A stretch of DNA of 62,764 nt, taken from Ignavibacteriota bacterium. Lineage in GTDB: Bacteria > Bacteroidota > Ignavibacteria > UBA10030. The stretch covers positions 1-62,764 of the forward strand of contig JAKEEG010000009.1 of the NCBI GenBank assembly GCA_022616555.1, read 5' to 3'. Of the stretch, positions 16,145 to 24,724 are shown piece by piece. The first letter of the stretch is position 1. The number at the start of each line of letters is the position of its first letter. The notes beneath the pieces were generated by a model. The model ran no database searches. It worked only from the letters and a program-made list of their open reading frames with translations, and had not been told where the DNA came from. The translations under genes and the position numbers were made by a program.

Positions 16145-17464
16145 TTAGTTAACAACCTTGCTGCTTTCAAGCGGATTAAAAATAATTGTAGAAAACTTAC
16201 TCGCATCAAAAATATCGTTTGCAAGGCTGTACAAGTGTTCAGAGGTAACGGCATCGACTTCTTTTGTGACCGTATCGAGCGACATCAGCTTGCCGAAATA
16301 CAATTCCGAGCTTCCAAGGCGCATCATCCGGCTGGGCATGCTCTCCAGGCTGAGCATCATACTGCCCTTGAGTTGTGCTTTAGTGCGATCCAACTCAGCA
16401 AGACTAATTTTTTTCTTTTTAACGTTATCAAGCTCTTTGAGGATCAGGTCAATCGATGCATCGACGTGCGATTTGTCGGTTCCGATGTACGCAGCAAATG
16501 TGCCCGCATCGCTCATTAAATTAGCATAACTGTACACAGAGTAAGCGAAACCGTAACGCTCGCGGATGTTTTGATAGAGCCGCGAGCTCATACCATCGCC
16601 CAAAAGTGTATTCAACGTCATCAATGGGTAGCGAAGCTTGTTATCGATGCCAAACACCTGCCTTCCCAAACATACATGTGCCTGCTGGATGGGCTTCGAA
16701 TATTCAAACCTGTCAGCTTGCTGAAGCTTTGGCTTTGGTTTCTGATCCGATGAATTTTTCTTCGACGAATTTCCCTGGAAGTACTTTTGAACAAATTCAA
16801 CAAGCACATCATGGCTGACATTACCAGCAGCGGCCACGACAATATTACGGGGTACATAATACTTCCCGTGATAGTCGATCAAATCGTTACGAGTCAGGGA
16901 GCGAAGGTTCTGTTCCGTTCCGATTACAGGATAGCCGAGCGAATGGGAGCCGAAAATCGCTTTTTCAAAATAATCGTGTATGATATCGTCAGGACTATCT
17001 TCAGCGTTTTTGAGCTCTTCAATAATAACACCTCGTTCTTTTTCAAGCTCTTTCTCCGGAAAGAGCGGACGCTGAATCATATCCGAAATGACATCGAGAG
17101 CCAATGCGGTGTGCTCATCCAAGACACGAGCATAATAACAGGTGTGTTCTTTGCTGGTGAATGCGTTGAGATAGCCTCCGACTGATTCAATGCTCCGGGC
17201 GATTTCCCGCACAGAGCGTTTTTTCGTTCCTTTAAACGCCATGTGTTCGATCAGATGTGAAATGCCATTCGTCTCTTGGCTTTCATCGCGAGAGCCGACA
17301 TCTATCCACACCCCAACCGAAACGGATCGGACATGGGGAATTTCCTCCGACACCACTCTGATGCTATTGGGAAGAACGGTTTTTCTGTAGGTCGCTTGAA
17401 GTTTATCTTCAACGACAGCCGTTCTATGAGTAGTTTTTCTAGGGGCGCGTTTTATCAATTTCAA
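16145..17464 (-). CDS. M16 family zinc peptidase (processing-peptidase-like)
   Basis: 439 residues from a TTG start; no ATG lies between it and the upstream stop. The inverted zinc motif HLIEH (His70, Glu73, His74) and the third ligand Glu150 in IIEELKN are present, so this is the active type of subunit. The GISHLIEHMAFKGT motif is typical of YmxG/PqqL-like bacterial homologues of the mitochondrial processing peptidase. The gene sits between udk and the aminotransferase on the same strand. Substrate unknown. Confidence 0.9.
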   Translation of the reverse strand: MKLIKRAPRKTTHRTAVVEDKLQATYRKTVLPNSIRVVSEEIPHVRSVSVGVWIDVGSRDESQETNGISHLIEHMAFKGTKKRSVREIARSIESVGGYLNAFTSKEHTCYYARVLDEHTALALDVISDMIQRPLFPEKELEKERGVIIEELKNAEDSPDDIIHDYFEKAIFGSHSLGYPVIGTEQNLRSLTRNDLIDYHGKYYVPRNIVVAAAGNVSHDVLVEFVQKYFQGNSSKKNSSDQKPKPKLQQADRFEYSKPIQQAHVCLGRQVFGIDNKLRYPLMTLNTLLGDGMSSRLYQNIRERYGFAYSVYSYANLMSDAGTFAAYIGTDKSHVDASIDLILKELDNVKKKKISLAELDRTKAQLKGSMMLSLESMPSRMMRLGSSELYFGKLMSLDTVTKEVDAVTSEHLYSLANDIFDASKFSTIIFNPLESSKVVN

Positions 17465-17562
17465 TCGGATTTGTATGGTAGAAAAAAACTTCTAAATTTC
17501 TAAGAAAAAGATACCGTTTTTTCTATGGATAGTCAAGAAAACAAGCAGCCGGCGTCCCCTGA

Positions 17563-18213
17563 TTATGCGGGTAAATGCTTCTCCTGTAACAGAGATTTAA
17601 TTTTTGTTACCACCATATCAATTGCCACCACGTTTTCCACCCCGCGAGGAATAATGACGTCTGCCCAGCGCTTGCTTGGCTCGACAAACTCAAGGTGCAT
17701 CGGTTTCACCGAGCCGGTATATTGCTGAACAATCGAATCAATCGACCGGCCGCGCTCAATAGTATCTCTTCGTATTCTGCGAAGCACTCGCTCATCATCA
17801 TCTGTATCGATAAAAATCTTAATGTCCATTAAATCGCGAAGCTCTTTCCGAACAAATATCAGGATACCTTCTAATATGATTATTTCTTTTGGCTCGAGAA
17901 GAAGTGTTTCTGTTTTACGAGTATAAGCTGCAAAATCATAGAGCGGTTGATGAATTGACTTTCCTTCTTTCAACTTCCTGATGTGACTAACGAGCAACTC
18001 AGTTTCGAGTGAATCAGGATGGTCGAAGTTGATCTCCGCTGGTTTGAGCCCATTAAACGCGCTAATGTCTTTATAATAGGAGTCATGTTGAATCACTACT
18101 ACCCGACTCGCATCGAGGGATTCTAAAATTTTATTTGTGACCGATGTCTTCCCGGAGCCGCTCCCGCCGGCTATCCCAATAAGTAATGAGTTTGACTGTC
18201 GATTGCTTACCAT
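17563..18213 (-). CDS. udk: Uridine kinase
   Basis: 216 residues. P-loop GIAGGSGSGKTS at 13-24, then QHDSYYKD and the uridine-binding segment NFDHPDSLE, LYDFAAYTRK, and RRIRRDTIERGR near the lid. It phosphorylates uridine and cytidine with ATP or GTP in pyrimidine salvage. A 15-bp perfect inverted repeat straddles its leader (18215-18292) and its near arm touches the start codon, which may affect translation. Confidence 0.95.
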   Translation of the reverse strand: MVSNRQSNSLLIGIAGGSGSGKTSVTNKILESLDASRVVVIQHDSYYKDISAFNGLKPAEINFDHPDSLETELLVSHIRKLKEGKSIHQPLYDFAAYTRKTETLLLEPKEIIILEGILIFVRKELRDLMDIKIFIDTDDDERVLRRIRRDTIERGRSIDSIVQQYTGSVKPMHLEFVEPSKRWADVIIPRGVENVVAIDMVVTKIKSLLQEKHLPA

Positions 18214-18555
18214 TTGTCGTCTTTGAAATATAGACGAAGATTAAAGGATATTCAATGATTTCTCGGATATTTGCTCAATTTCAAAGACGACAGATAGCCT
18301 CGAATAATGCGCCTTGGCAACATATCATGGCTTACCTTGTTTTTCAGCGGTTAGACCGGTTTCCTGAACCCGTGTGGAAATTCCCCAAACGCCCGTGGAT
18401 TCTTCCCACACATAGGAGGAGGTATCTTGACTAGGGTTTGCGTGCGGTATCGCTCTAATAGCGTTTATGATGATTCCGGAAATAGGAATTTCCAGCTTTT
18501 CATTGAAAGTTGTGCAAATTCTGCCCATTTTCTATCTCACTTTTAACATAAGCAC
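18214..18555. other. 342-bp intergenic region with an inverted repeat
   Basis: Divergent promoters for udk (leftward) and the PHP gene (rightward) must lie here. It holds the 15-bp inverted repeat at 18215-18229 / 18278-18292. A 67-codon minus ORF (18325-18528) shows no family resemblance and no Shine-Dalgarno sequence, and I do not count it as a gene. Nothing else recognised. Confidence 0.5.
18215..18292. repeat. 15-bp perfect inverted repeat upstream of udk
   Basis: TGTCGTCTTTGAAAT at 18215-18229 is repeated in inverse at 18278-18292, with 48 bp between. In the udk transcript this would form a long-loop stem that closes right at the AUG. Confidence 0.8.
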
Positions 18556-20175
18556 GTGACCGACTTTTCACAATACTCTTTACTACTACCGTTTCTTCTC
18601 TACGCCGAAACCCATTACCGCTTCAGGTACTTCTTCAGCTATCTCAAAAAGCCTGAGCCGGAGATACTTGCCGATGCACCGCACAGGTTGGAGCCGGGTC
18701 AACCCATTACTCTATTATTATTAAGTAAAGACGGTGACCTCTACCCAGCGACTTTGCGACAAGCCACAGCGTATGTTACACAGCATGGCAAAAGAATAAG
18801 TGAACACCAGCTATTAGAATCGCCTGTTCCACTCAATGCTCCTTATTGGTGGAGGGTTTGCACTATTGATTCACCCGTCCAGCAAGGTTGGATAGAAATT
18901 GATGTTGAATTCGAGCTAGAAGCCTCTCAAAAGACAACGAGGCATCGGAATGACAACTACTTGACGTCTTCTCATGCCCCACTTCGTATCTACAAGAGCA
19001 AGGAGCCCCTCCCCTGTTTTCCGGGGTTGTATCTTGGCGATTGCCATACCCACTCCACGTTTACAGAAGATCAGGTTGAATTCGGCTCGCCGCTTGAAGG
19101 CTCTCTTCAACTTTGTAAGAGCATGGGCTTATCCTTCTTTTGTGCGACGGACCATTCGTACGACCTTGACGACAAGGTAGATTCTTATCTCGAAAATGAC
19201 CCTACCCTGCCGAAATGGAATGCCTTACAGCGCCAAGCCGAGTCGTTAAACCAGGAAGAAACCGGTTTTGCCATTGTCAGAGGGGAAGAGGTTTCCTGCC
19301 GAAATGCGGAAGGCAGGAACGTCCATTTTCTTGTATTGGGAAACCGCGGGTATATTCCCGGCTCAGGCGATAGTGCAGAGCGCTGGTTCCGGACACACAG
19401 TGAACACAGCATCCAAGAAGTGCTGCAGCTGAAATCCGCTGATGCGGTCGCTATTGCGGCTCATCCGAGCGAACCGGTGCCGCTCCTCCAAAGACTGCTC
19501 TTAGGACGTGGCGGATGGGATAATGTAGATCTCAAGAATAGTTTTCTTGATGGGGTGCAGTTTCTTAATGGAAGTCGGGATAACGGTTTTCGAGCGGGTT
19601 ACAAAAGCTGGGTTCTGCGTTTGCTAACAGGACAACGCTTGTTCGCCTTCGGGGGAAACGACGCTCATGGGAATTTCAACCGTTTTCGGCAAATCGGGGT
19701 ACCATTTTTCACCATCCGGGAGAGCGGCCAACAGTTGTTCGGCAAAGCAAGAACCGGGGTTTTTCTTGACTCAAATATAACTGAAGCAAACATTCTCAAA
19801 AGCCTGAAGCACGGAAAGTCAATACTAACCGACGGACCTGTGATAAATATCCGACAAGAAGGCCGTAATCAAGTAACGGCAATCGGAAACACAATTACCG
19901 GCAAAATGGTCCAAATGGAGCTGGAGGTAAAGTCCTCAACCGATTACGGGAGCATTGAGCACATTCGCGTGTTGAAAGGAACCTTGGGTACCGACGAGGA
20001 AGAGCTTATCTATTCGAATTTAGGCGTAGGGGGGATGGAAAAGAAGGAATTGCTCTCTATCGATGTAGCGCGGCCAATGTACATTCGCGCAGAAGTGACT
20101 ACACGTGCAAGCGACTCGTATGACCGGGAATCACACTTTGCATTGACAAATCCAGTGTGGTGCAACCCTTCATAA
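18556..20175 (+). CDS. PHP-domain phosphoesterase-like protein
   Basis: 539 residues from a GTG start. After an N-terminal beta-rich domain of about 155 residues, the PHP metal motifs appear: GDCHTHSTFTED (Asp162, His164, His166), ATDHSYD, RGEEVSC and FGGNDAHGNF. The set is that of the polymerase-and-histidinol-phosphatase metal hydrolases. The C-terminal 130 residues are another beta domain. No signal peptide. The substrate is not evident; stand-alone PHP proteins of this size are usually annotated only as metal-dependent phosphoesterases. Single gene ending at a shared terminator. Confidence 0.85.
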   Translation: MTDFSQYSLLLPFLLYAETHYRFRYFFSYLKKPEPEILADAPHRLEPGQPITLLLLSKDGDLYPATLRQATAYVTQHGKRISEHQLLESPVPLNAPYWWRVCTIDSPVQQGWIEIDVEFELEASQKTTRHRNDNYLTSSHAPLRIYKSKEPLPCFPGLYLGDCHTHSTFTEDQVEFGSPLEGSLQLCKSMGLSFFCATDHSYDLDDKVDSYLENDPTLPKWNALQRQAESLNQEETGFAIVRGEEVSCRNAEGRNVHFLVLGNRGYIPGSGDSAERWFRTHSEHSIQEVLQLKSADAVAIAAHPSEPVPLLQRLLLGRGGWDNVDLKNSFLDGVQFLNGSRDNGFRAGYKSWVLRLLTGQRLFAFGGNDAHGNFNRFRQIGVPFFTIRESGQQLFGKARTGVFLDSNITEANILKSLKHGKSILTDGPVINIRQEGRNQVTAIGNTITGKMVQMELEVKSSTDYGSIEHIRVLKGTLGTDEEELIYSNLGVGGMEKKELLSIDVARPMYIRAEVTTRASDSYDRESHFALTNPVWCNPS

Positions 20176-20204
20176 ACTTGCTGGCAGGTATAGACAATAA
20201 AAAA

Positions 20205-20223
20205 CCCCATCAATTGATGGGGG
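20205..20223. terminator. Bidirectional terminator
   Basis: The perfect palindrome CCCCATCAATTGATGGGG, with an A run on the left and a TGTTT run on the right, lies between the convergent PHP and AAA+ genes. Confidence 0.85.
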
Positions 20224-20248
20224 TGTTTGTTACGAGCAACCTTGAATG

Positions 20249-21229
20249 TTATCTCTGCCGGGCGCTTGGAATACCGAGCCTCTTCAGCTTGTAGCGTAGA
20301 GTTTGCTCAGTCATGCCAAGGAAGCCGGCTGTGCGGGACTGGTTGAATGCAAACCGATGGAGGGCCCGCTCGATGATGCCTTTTTCGATGAGGTCCAACG
20401 ACCTGTCCAGAATAAACTCCTGACCAGCAACGACGTTGTTGATCATCTTCACGACTTCCGTCTTCTCGTCCACCAACTCCGGCGGCAGAACGAATTTTCC
20501 GCCTGTCGAGAACAGCACTGACTTGTCAATGACTGCTTTTAACTCACGGATATTCTCTCTCCACGCATGCCGCACAAGCACATCGATAGCGTTAATGTCT
20601 AGCGTAATGTCTTTGAGGCCAACTTCCTTGCCAATCTCGCTGACGAAGTACTTTACCAGCATGGGAATATCCTCTGGTCTGTCACGGAGCGGCGGGATGG
20701 CAAGCTGCTCAACGTCTTCCAACTTGTTGGCAAATTCCTCAAGTAGCTTTCCTGCTTCGCGCAAATTCCTCGGAGTCTCCTTCATCGTCAAAATCACACG
20801 TGTGTTTGACGGCGAAGGCTGCGTACCGCCCAGGCGGATCGTCGAACGCGTTTCAAGGTAGTTGAGAATAATTTTTTGGTTGCGGAAACTCGCCTCTTCG
20901 GCTTCTTCGATGACAACTGTACCGTTATCGCCGAGTTCAAACAAGCCGCGCTTGGTCGTTGGTGGCATGCCGGGCACGCCGCGCTCAAAACCAAGCAGGA
21001 TTGTTTCCAATTCCTTATCGTCGATGATGCCGGCGTTCACCGTCACATACGGATGTTCGCCGTGCCCGTTTGAGCTGTACTGGGTCGAATGAATATTGTT
21101 TGCGGCGGTACCTTTGCCGACACCGACTTCGCCGATAAGAAGAACATCCGTCGTCGTTTTCGCGAGCGAAGCAATGTGCCGCTTTACGGTCTCGATTGCC
21201 TTACTTTTGCCGATGAGTTGTTGTTCCAT
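20249..21229 (-). CDS. Sigma-54-activator-like AAA+ regulator without GAFTGA loop
   Basis: 326 residues with no N-terminal receiver or sensor domain. Walker A GEVGVGKGT (33-41), Walker B GTVVIEEAEEA (103-113), arginine finger region PPLRDRPEDIP, and a C-terminal Fis-type helix-turn-helix (NQSRTAGFLGMTEQTLRYKL). Where sigma-54 contact needs GAFTGA, this protein has GFERGVPGMP (80-89). In characterised activators loss of that loop abolishes sigma-54 activation, so it may be a repressor or work with another polymerase form, as TyrR and PspF-like variants do. It sits downstream of an unknown 8-TM protein and is probably cotranscribed. Confidence 0.85.
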   Translation of the reverse strand: MEQQLIGKSKAIETVKRHIASLAKTTTDVLLIGEVGVGKGTAANNIHSTQYSSNGHGEHPYVTVNAGIIDDKELETILLGFERGVPGMPPTTKRGLFELGDNGTVVIEEAEEASFRNQKIILNYLETRSTIRLGGTQPSPSNTRVILTMKETPRNLREAGKLLEEFANKLEDVEQLAIPPLRDRPEDIPMLVKYFVSEIGKEVGLKDITLDINAIDVLVRHAWRENIRELKAVIDKSVLFSTGGKFVLPPELVDEKTEVVKMINNVVAGQEFILDRSLDLIEKGIIERALHRFAFNQSRTAGFLGMTEQTLRYKLKRLGIPSARQR

Positions 21230-21292
21230 ATTCTCTTTTGCTACTCCTTCAATGTTGCCCCTGCGCTTAGCACAGAAGCAGGTGGATAAATT

Positions 21293-21475
21293 TTATTGAC
21301 CGAAAATTCTCAATGCAAGTCTCTGGATAAAGTTAGGCTTTTTCTCTTGTCGGGCGCGGTGTAAAAAACCTTCCATGAAGCGTTTCCGGGTTAAGAAAAT
21401 GGCGAACAACAAGATTATCAAACCCGTCACGCCAACGACTAATATGTTCAGAATCAGAAACGAGTTCTCGCTCAT
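21293..21475 (-). CDS. Possible 60-aa single-pass membrane protein overlapping the gene before it
   Basis: The ORF starts inside the 3' end of the 8-TM protein gene (143 bp overlap, different frame) and runs 40 bp past it. It reads as a neat small membrane protein: an N-terminal hydrophobic helix (FLILNILVVGVTGLIILLF), a basic stop-transfer TRKRF, and an amphipathic tail ending NFIQRLALRIFG. A weak AGGCG lies upstream. The C-terminus of the longer frame also looks real, so either both are used or one is a chance reading. Confidence 0.35.
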   Translation of the reverse strand: MSENSFLILNILVVGVTGLIILLFAIFLTRKRFMEGFLHRARQEKKPNFIQRLALRIFGQ

Positions 21476-22520
21476 AGAATTCGCCTTTGACGCTTGTAAT
21501 GAAGCGCAAGCGAAGGCTGAAGAAGATCAATAGGAAAAGTAGATTGGCAAATGTAAGGTACTGGCCAATTCGGTGTAGTTCGAGATAGCTGCCCCATTCA
21601 ATCGACTTAATGTAAGCGAAATGATGGAAAATTTCAAGAGAGCAGTACGGTAACAACAAAAATACAATCTTCTCGATATACGCACCTTGCGGAGGGTCAT
21701 TCTTGTATTGATAGCCGAAGAACAGGAAGATGAAAACGACACCCAGCACATTCAGATAAATGACATTCAAATAGAGCGGCTTGTAGATGAGCGTAAATAC
21801 ATTCTGGCCTTCAAGGTAAGGCAACAATTCAGCTACGCGACGCACCTTTTGATTCGCAAATAATGTACCTACTTGCAGGTCCCCATCCCACGCAGCAAGG
21901 TCTGTAAGGCTTGCGACCTTTTCAGCGGTGATCTGGTTATCCCCCGATGCTTGTAATTTTTCGACTGTAGTTCGCACAGCTCGAAAATCAACTATATCAG
22001 GAGTTGAATAGGCATACGTCGGGTTTTCGAGGATGGGGTGAAAATAATATACGAATACGCCACCAACGACTACCAATGTCAGGAGATACTTTGTGTACGT
22101 TTTGAAGTCATTGAATAGAGAATCAAACACCAAGTAAACAATTGAAATGGCAAGGAGGAAATAGAACAGCGAGTATGAGTATTCAAAGTAGAAAAATCGT
22201 GCGTAGACCTCACTTGCCCAGAGTGCTCGGCCGATAAAGATCGCCAGATAAAACAGCACAGAGCTCAAAAAGAAGAGAGCAAAATTAAAAAAGATAGGTT
22301 TGTTCTTAGGATTTGGCTCTCGCAGGAAAATGTAAAATGAAACGATTCCCAATAGCAGCATGATGGCATTAAAAGCAGCATCGCCTAACGGAAGCCCATT
22401 ATGCGGCAATACCGTAAGCAACAACGTTGCTACCACAATGCTACCAATCCAAATCAAAAATATTTTTTTAGAGAGCTTCAGTTTTTTACCTATCGTTATG
22501 CACAACGAATATAACATCAC
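21333..22520 (-). CDS. Unknown 8-TM membrane protein
   Basis: 395 residues. Five N-terminal membrane helices (the first IFLIWIGSIVVATLLLTV), a soluble loop of about 100 residues between helices 5 and 6 (from ENPTYAYSTPD to VFTLIYK, likely outside), then three more helices and a charged C-terminal tail with ISRWRDGFD. I do not recognise a family. It is followed 100 bp later by the AAA+/Fis regulator, so one reading is a membrane sensor paired with a cytoplasmic regulator. No enzymatic motif seen. Confidence 0.7.
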   Translation of the reverse strand: MMLYSLCITIGKKLKLSKKIFLIWIGSIVVATLLLTVLPHNGLPLGDAAFNAIMLLLGIVSFYIFLREPNPKNKPIFFNFALFFLSSVLFYLAIFIGRALWASEVYARFFYFEYSYSLFYFLLAISIVYLVFDSLFNDFKTYTKYLLTLVVVGGVFVYYFHPILENPTYAYSTPDIVDFRAVRTTVEKLQASGDNQITAEKVASLTDLAAWDGDLQVGTLFANQKVRRVAELLPYLEGQNVFTLIYKPLYLNVIYLNVLGVVFIFLFFGYQYKNDPPQGAYIEKIVFLLLPYCSLEIFHHFAYIKSIEWGSYLELHRIGQYLTFANLLFLLIFFSLRLRFITSVKGEFYERELVSDSEHISRWRDGFDNLVVRHFLNPETLHGRFFTPRPTREKA

Positions 22521-22787
22521 TTCTCCCGTTAGTCAAGCTCTTTCTTGGTTTCTGTAGGCGCTCTGTGGTCTTTTGTGACACTCAGCGCACTTCGCTAACT
22601 CATTGATTTATATAGCGATAATAGATTCCATGTTAGTACTCTGTGTAAAACCTACTCTATCCTACAATAATCCCTTGACAATAGCTAAAAATTAGTTGAA
22701 ATTAGTGGTGTTTTTGAACATAACGCTAATTCTTTCAGTGACAGAAATCACTTAATAACCATAATCTAATCACAAGGAGCTCTAACA

Positions 22788-23009
22788 ATGTTTTCTTCAA
22801 GCACCGCCAAACGCTTCCGTTCAATCGCAATCGCGCTTGTCATCACGTTTGCGACCAACTACGCAATCTCTCAGGCAACAATGAGTGGGCCGACAGCTCC
22901 ACCTCCGCCAATACCAGCAATCGATCGTAGCGGACCGACAGCTCCGCCGCCGCCAATTCCAGCGATTGATCGCAGCGGACCGACAGCTCCTGAGCCGCCG
23001 AGACCATAA
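22788..23009 (+). CDS. Small secreted proline-rich repeat protein, copy 1
   Basis: 73 residues with AAGGAG upstream. Residues 1-29 form a signal peptide (basic KRFR, hydrophobic IAIALVITFATNYA, cleavage expected after ISQA). The mature part is only three copies of a 15-16 residue unit: SGPTAPPPPIPAIDR twice, then SGPTAPEPPRP at the end. There are no cysteines and no other domain. The second copy 52 bp downstream is nearly identical in the signal peptide. I know no family with this repeat. It may be a periplasmic or surface peptide, or a precursor cut at the DR-SG junctions. Confidence 0.75.
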   Translation: MFSSSTAKRFRSIAIALVITFATNYAISQATMSGPTAPPPPIPAIDRSGPTAPPPPIPAIDRSGPTAPEPPRP

Positions 23010-23061
23010 GAATCGAATAATTTTATAACAATCATCTTAATTCAATACAAGGAGTTCTAAA

Positions 23062-23289
23062 ATGTTTTCTTCAAGCACCGCCAAACGTTTCCGTTCAATC
23101 GCCATCGCACTTGTCATCACTTTTGCGACTAACTATGCAATCTCGCAAGCTGCATCAAGCGGCCCAACTGCACCAGAACCGCCGCGACCTGTAACGGTTG
23201 ACCGCAGTGGACCAACTGCACCGGAACCGCCAAGACCGGCACCGATTGATCGCAGCGGACCGACAGCTCCTGAACCGCCACGACCATAA
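23062..23289 (+). CDS. Small secreted proline-rich repeat protein, copy 2
   Basis: 75 residues, tandem paralogue of the gene before it with the same signal peptide and same AAGGAGTTCTAAA leader. The mature part is SGPTAPEPPRP-VTVDR, SGPTAPEPPRP-APIDR, SGPTAPEPPRP. Compared with copy 1, PEPPRP replaces PPPPIP in the first two repeats. Conservation of the SGPTAP block and of the signal peptide between copies, with drift in the linkers, suggests selection on the repeat. A terminator follows; next comes the site-2-type protease. Confidence 0.75.
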   Translation: MFSSSTAKRFRSIAIALVITFATNYAISQAASSGPTAPEPPRPVTVDRSGPTAPEPPRPAPIDRSGPTAPEPPRP

Positions 23290-23320
23290 TCGAATAGCAA
23301 GATTTATTTCTTCGTTTTTT

Positions 23321-23361
23321 AGCTCCGGTAGAGCTATCATGAGTAGCTCTGCCGGAGTTTT
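23321..23361 (+). terminator. Terminator after the proline-rich gene pair
   Basis: A 15-bp stem with two G-U-type pairs (AGCTCCGGTAGAGCT / AGCTCTGCCGGAGTT), 9-nt loop, then a T-rich run. Confidence 0.85.
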
Positions 23362-23431
23362 TATTTGAATTTTTTGCTACATTACACAGCGTTACTGAAT
23401 AGCTTCTGAATACAACAGCATTTCCAATTGA

Positions 23432-24475
23432 ATGACTTACGAAAACCCTGTACCTACTTTTAGTTCATCTCCGCCGCCGAAGCCCGATAGACGCTTTCTG
23501 ATCAATATTGCATTATTCATCGCAACATTTTTTACTACTATGATCGCCGGCGCTGCCTGGGCAGGCAGAGATTATTACGAGCTTACCAACCTCAAATACG
23601 GTTTAGAATATTCTGTCGCTATTCTATTTATCCTTGGTTGCCATGAATTTGGGCATTATTTTGCCGCCCGATTCCACAACGTCAAGACAACGCTTCCATA
23701 CTTTATTCCGTTTCCGCCTCTTCCGTTCTTCTTAAACTTTGGAACTCTTGGTGCTGTTATCCGCACACGGGCGATAGTTCCTTCAAAGAAAGCGATGTTT
23801 GATATCGGTGTTGCTGGGCCGCTCGCCGGTTTTGTTGCCTGTCTTATTGTGCTGATCTATGGCTTTCTCACGCTTCCGGGTCCTGCGTATATACTATCAA
23901 TTCATCCACATTATGATTTTCAGTTAAATACTGACCCGACGACTTCCGGTTATCCTCTTGAATTCGGCGCTACACTATTGTATAGCGCACTGCAGCAGCT
24001 TTTTACCGACCCAACTAATCAATTTGTGCCGCCGATGAGCGAAATGTATCATTATCCCTTTCTCTGTGTCGGCTGGTTTGGCCTGTTTGTGACTGCGATG
24101 AACCTTATCCCCATCGGCCAATTTGACGGCGGTCATCTTGTGTATACGATGTTTGGAGAAAAGCACCGAATGATTGCACTCTGGGCTTTTCGTATTCTTC
24201 TTTTGCTCGGCTTTCCCGCTGCTCTGGATTTTGTAATAAAAATCCTACTGTCTATTTTCTATCAAGCGCCTGTTGGGCCGGTCATCCCACTTTCCGAATA
24301 CAGTTGGGGCGGATGGTTCCTCTGGGCTTTAATCGCTTACAGAGTTGTAAAACTCTACCATCCTCCGGTTCCCGATGAGACACCTTTAGACGAACAGCGC
24401 ATGTTCATCGGCTGGCTCTGTCTGGGTATTTTCGTAATATGCTTCTCGTTCGCGCCGTTTACGATTCAACTCTAA
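23432..24475 (+). CDS. Site-2-type intramembrane metalloprotease (M50)
   Basis: 347 residues, about seven to eight membrane helices. The zinc motif HEFGH (His71, Glu72, His75) is followed by PYFIPFPPLPFF, the GPLAGF segment and the third ligand motif NLIPIGQFDGGH. This is the M50B group, close to the large membrane-embedded site-2 proteases that lack a PDZ domain. Such enzymes cut peptides or regulators within the membrane. It is the next gene after the two secreted repeat peptides, but a terminator separates them, so a link is only suggested by position. Confidence 0.9.
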   Translation: MTYENPVPTFSSSPPPKPDRRFLINIALFIATFFTTMIAGAAWAGRDYYELTNLKYGLEYSVAILFILGCHEFGHYFAARFHNVKTTLPYFIPFPPLPFFLNFGTLGAVIRTRAIVPSKKAMFDIGVAGPLAGFVACLIVLIYGFLTLPGPAYILSIHPHYDFQLNTDPTTSGYPLEFGATLLYSALQQLFTDPTNQFVPPMSEMYHYPFLCVGWFGLFVTAMNLIPIGQFDGGHLVYTMFGEKHRMIALWAFRILLLLGFPAALDFVIKILLSIFYQAPVGPVIPLSEYSWGGWFLWALIAYRVVKLYHPPVPDETPLDEQRMFIGWLCLGIFVICFSFAPFTIQL

Positions 24476-24724
24476 GAATAAGCCGAGAAGAAACAAGCTG
24501 CCGAGTCCGGGGAGTGCGTATCGAAGCATGGTTTTCACCTGTTTGGTTATTGACATTCAAGAGTTACTTTTGTATTATTCGTATGCTTATTTCCGACCGC
24601 TTTTTCACTTCTCGAAAGGCTCTCAGCGCCTAGATTGCTACGATAGCTTTTTTGCGTGAATGGACTCAGGGGCAGCAATCATTGTTAGTTTCTTTTCCTC
24701 TCGTTATTTCCAACTGAAACCGTT

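Noticed and set aside
18325-18528. 67-codon minus ORF between udk and the PHP gene
   Set aside because: No ribosome-binding site, no family resemblance, and it would need its own promoter inside the divergent region.
24390-24529. 47-codon minus ORF starting MLRYALPGLGSLFL, a possible tiny membrane protein with AGGTG upstream
   Set aside because: Half of it is antisense to the site-2 protease gene, and I cannot tell it from a chance frame; left out of the feature list.
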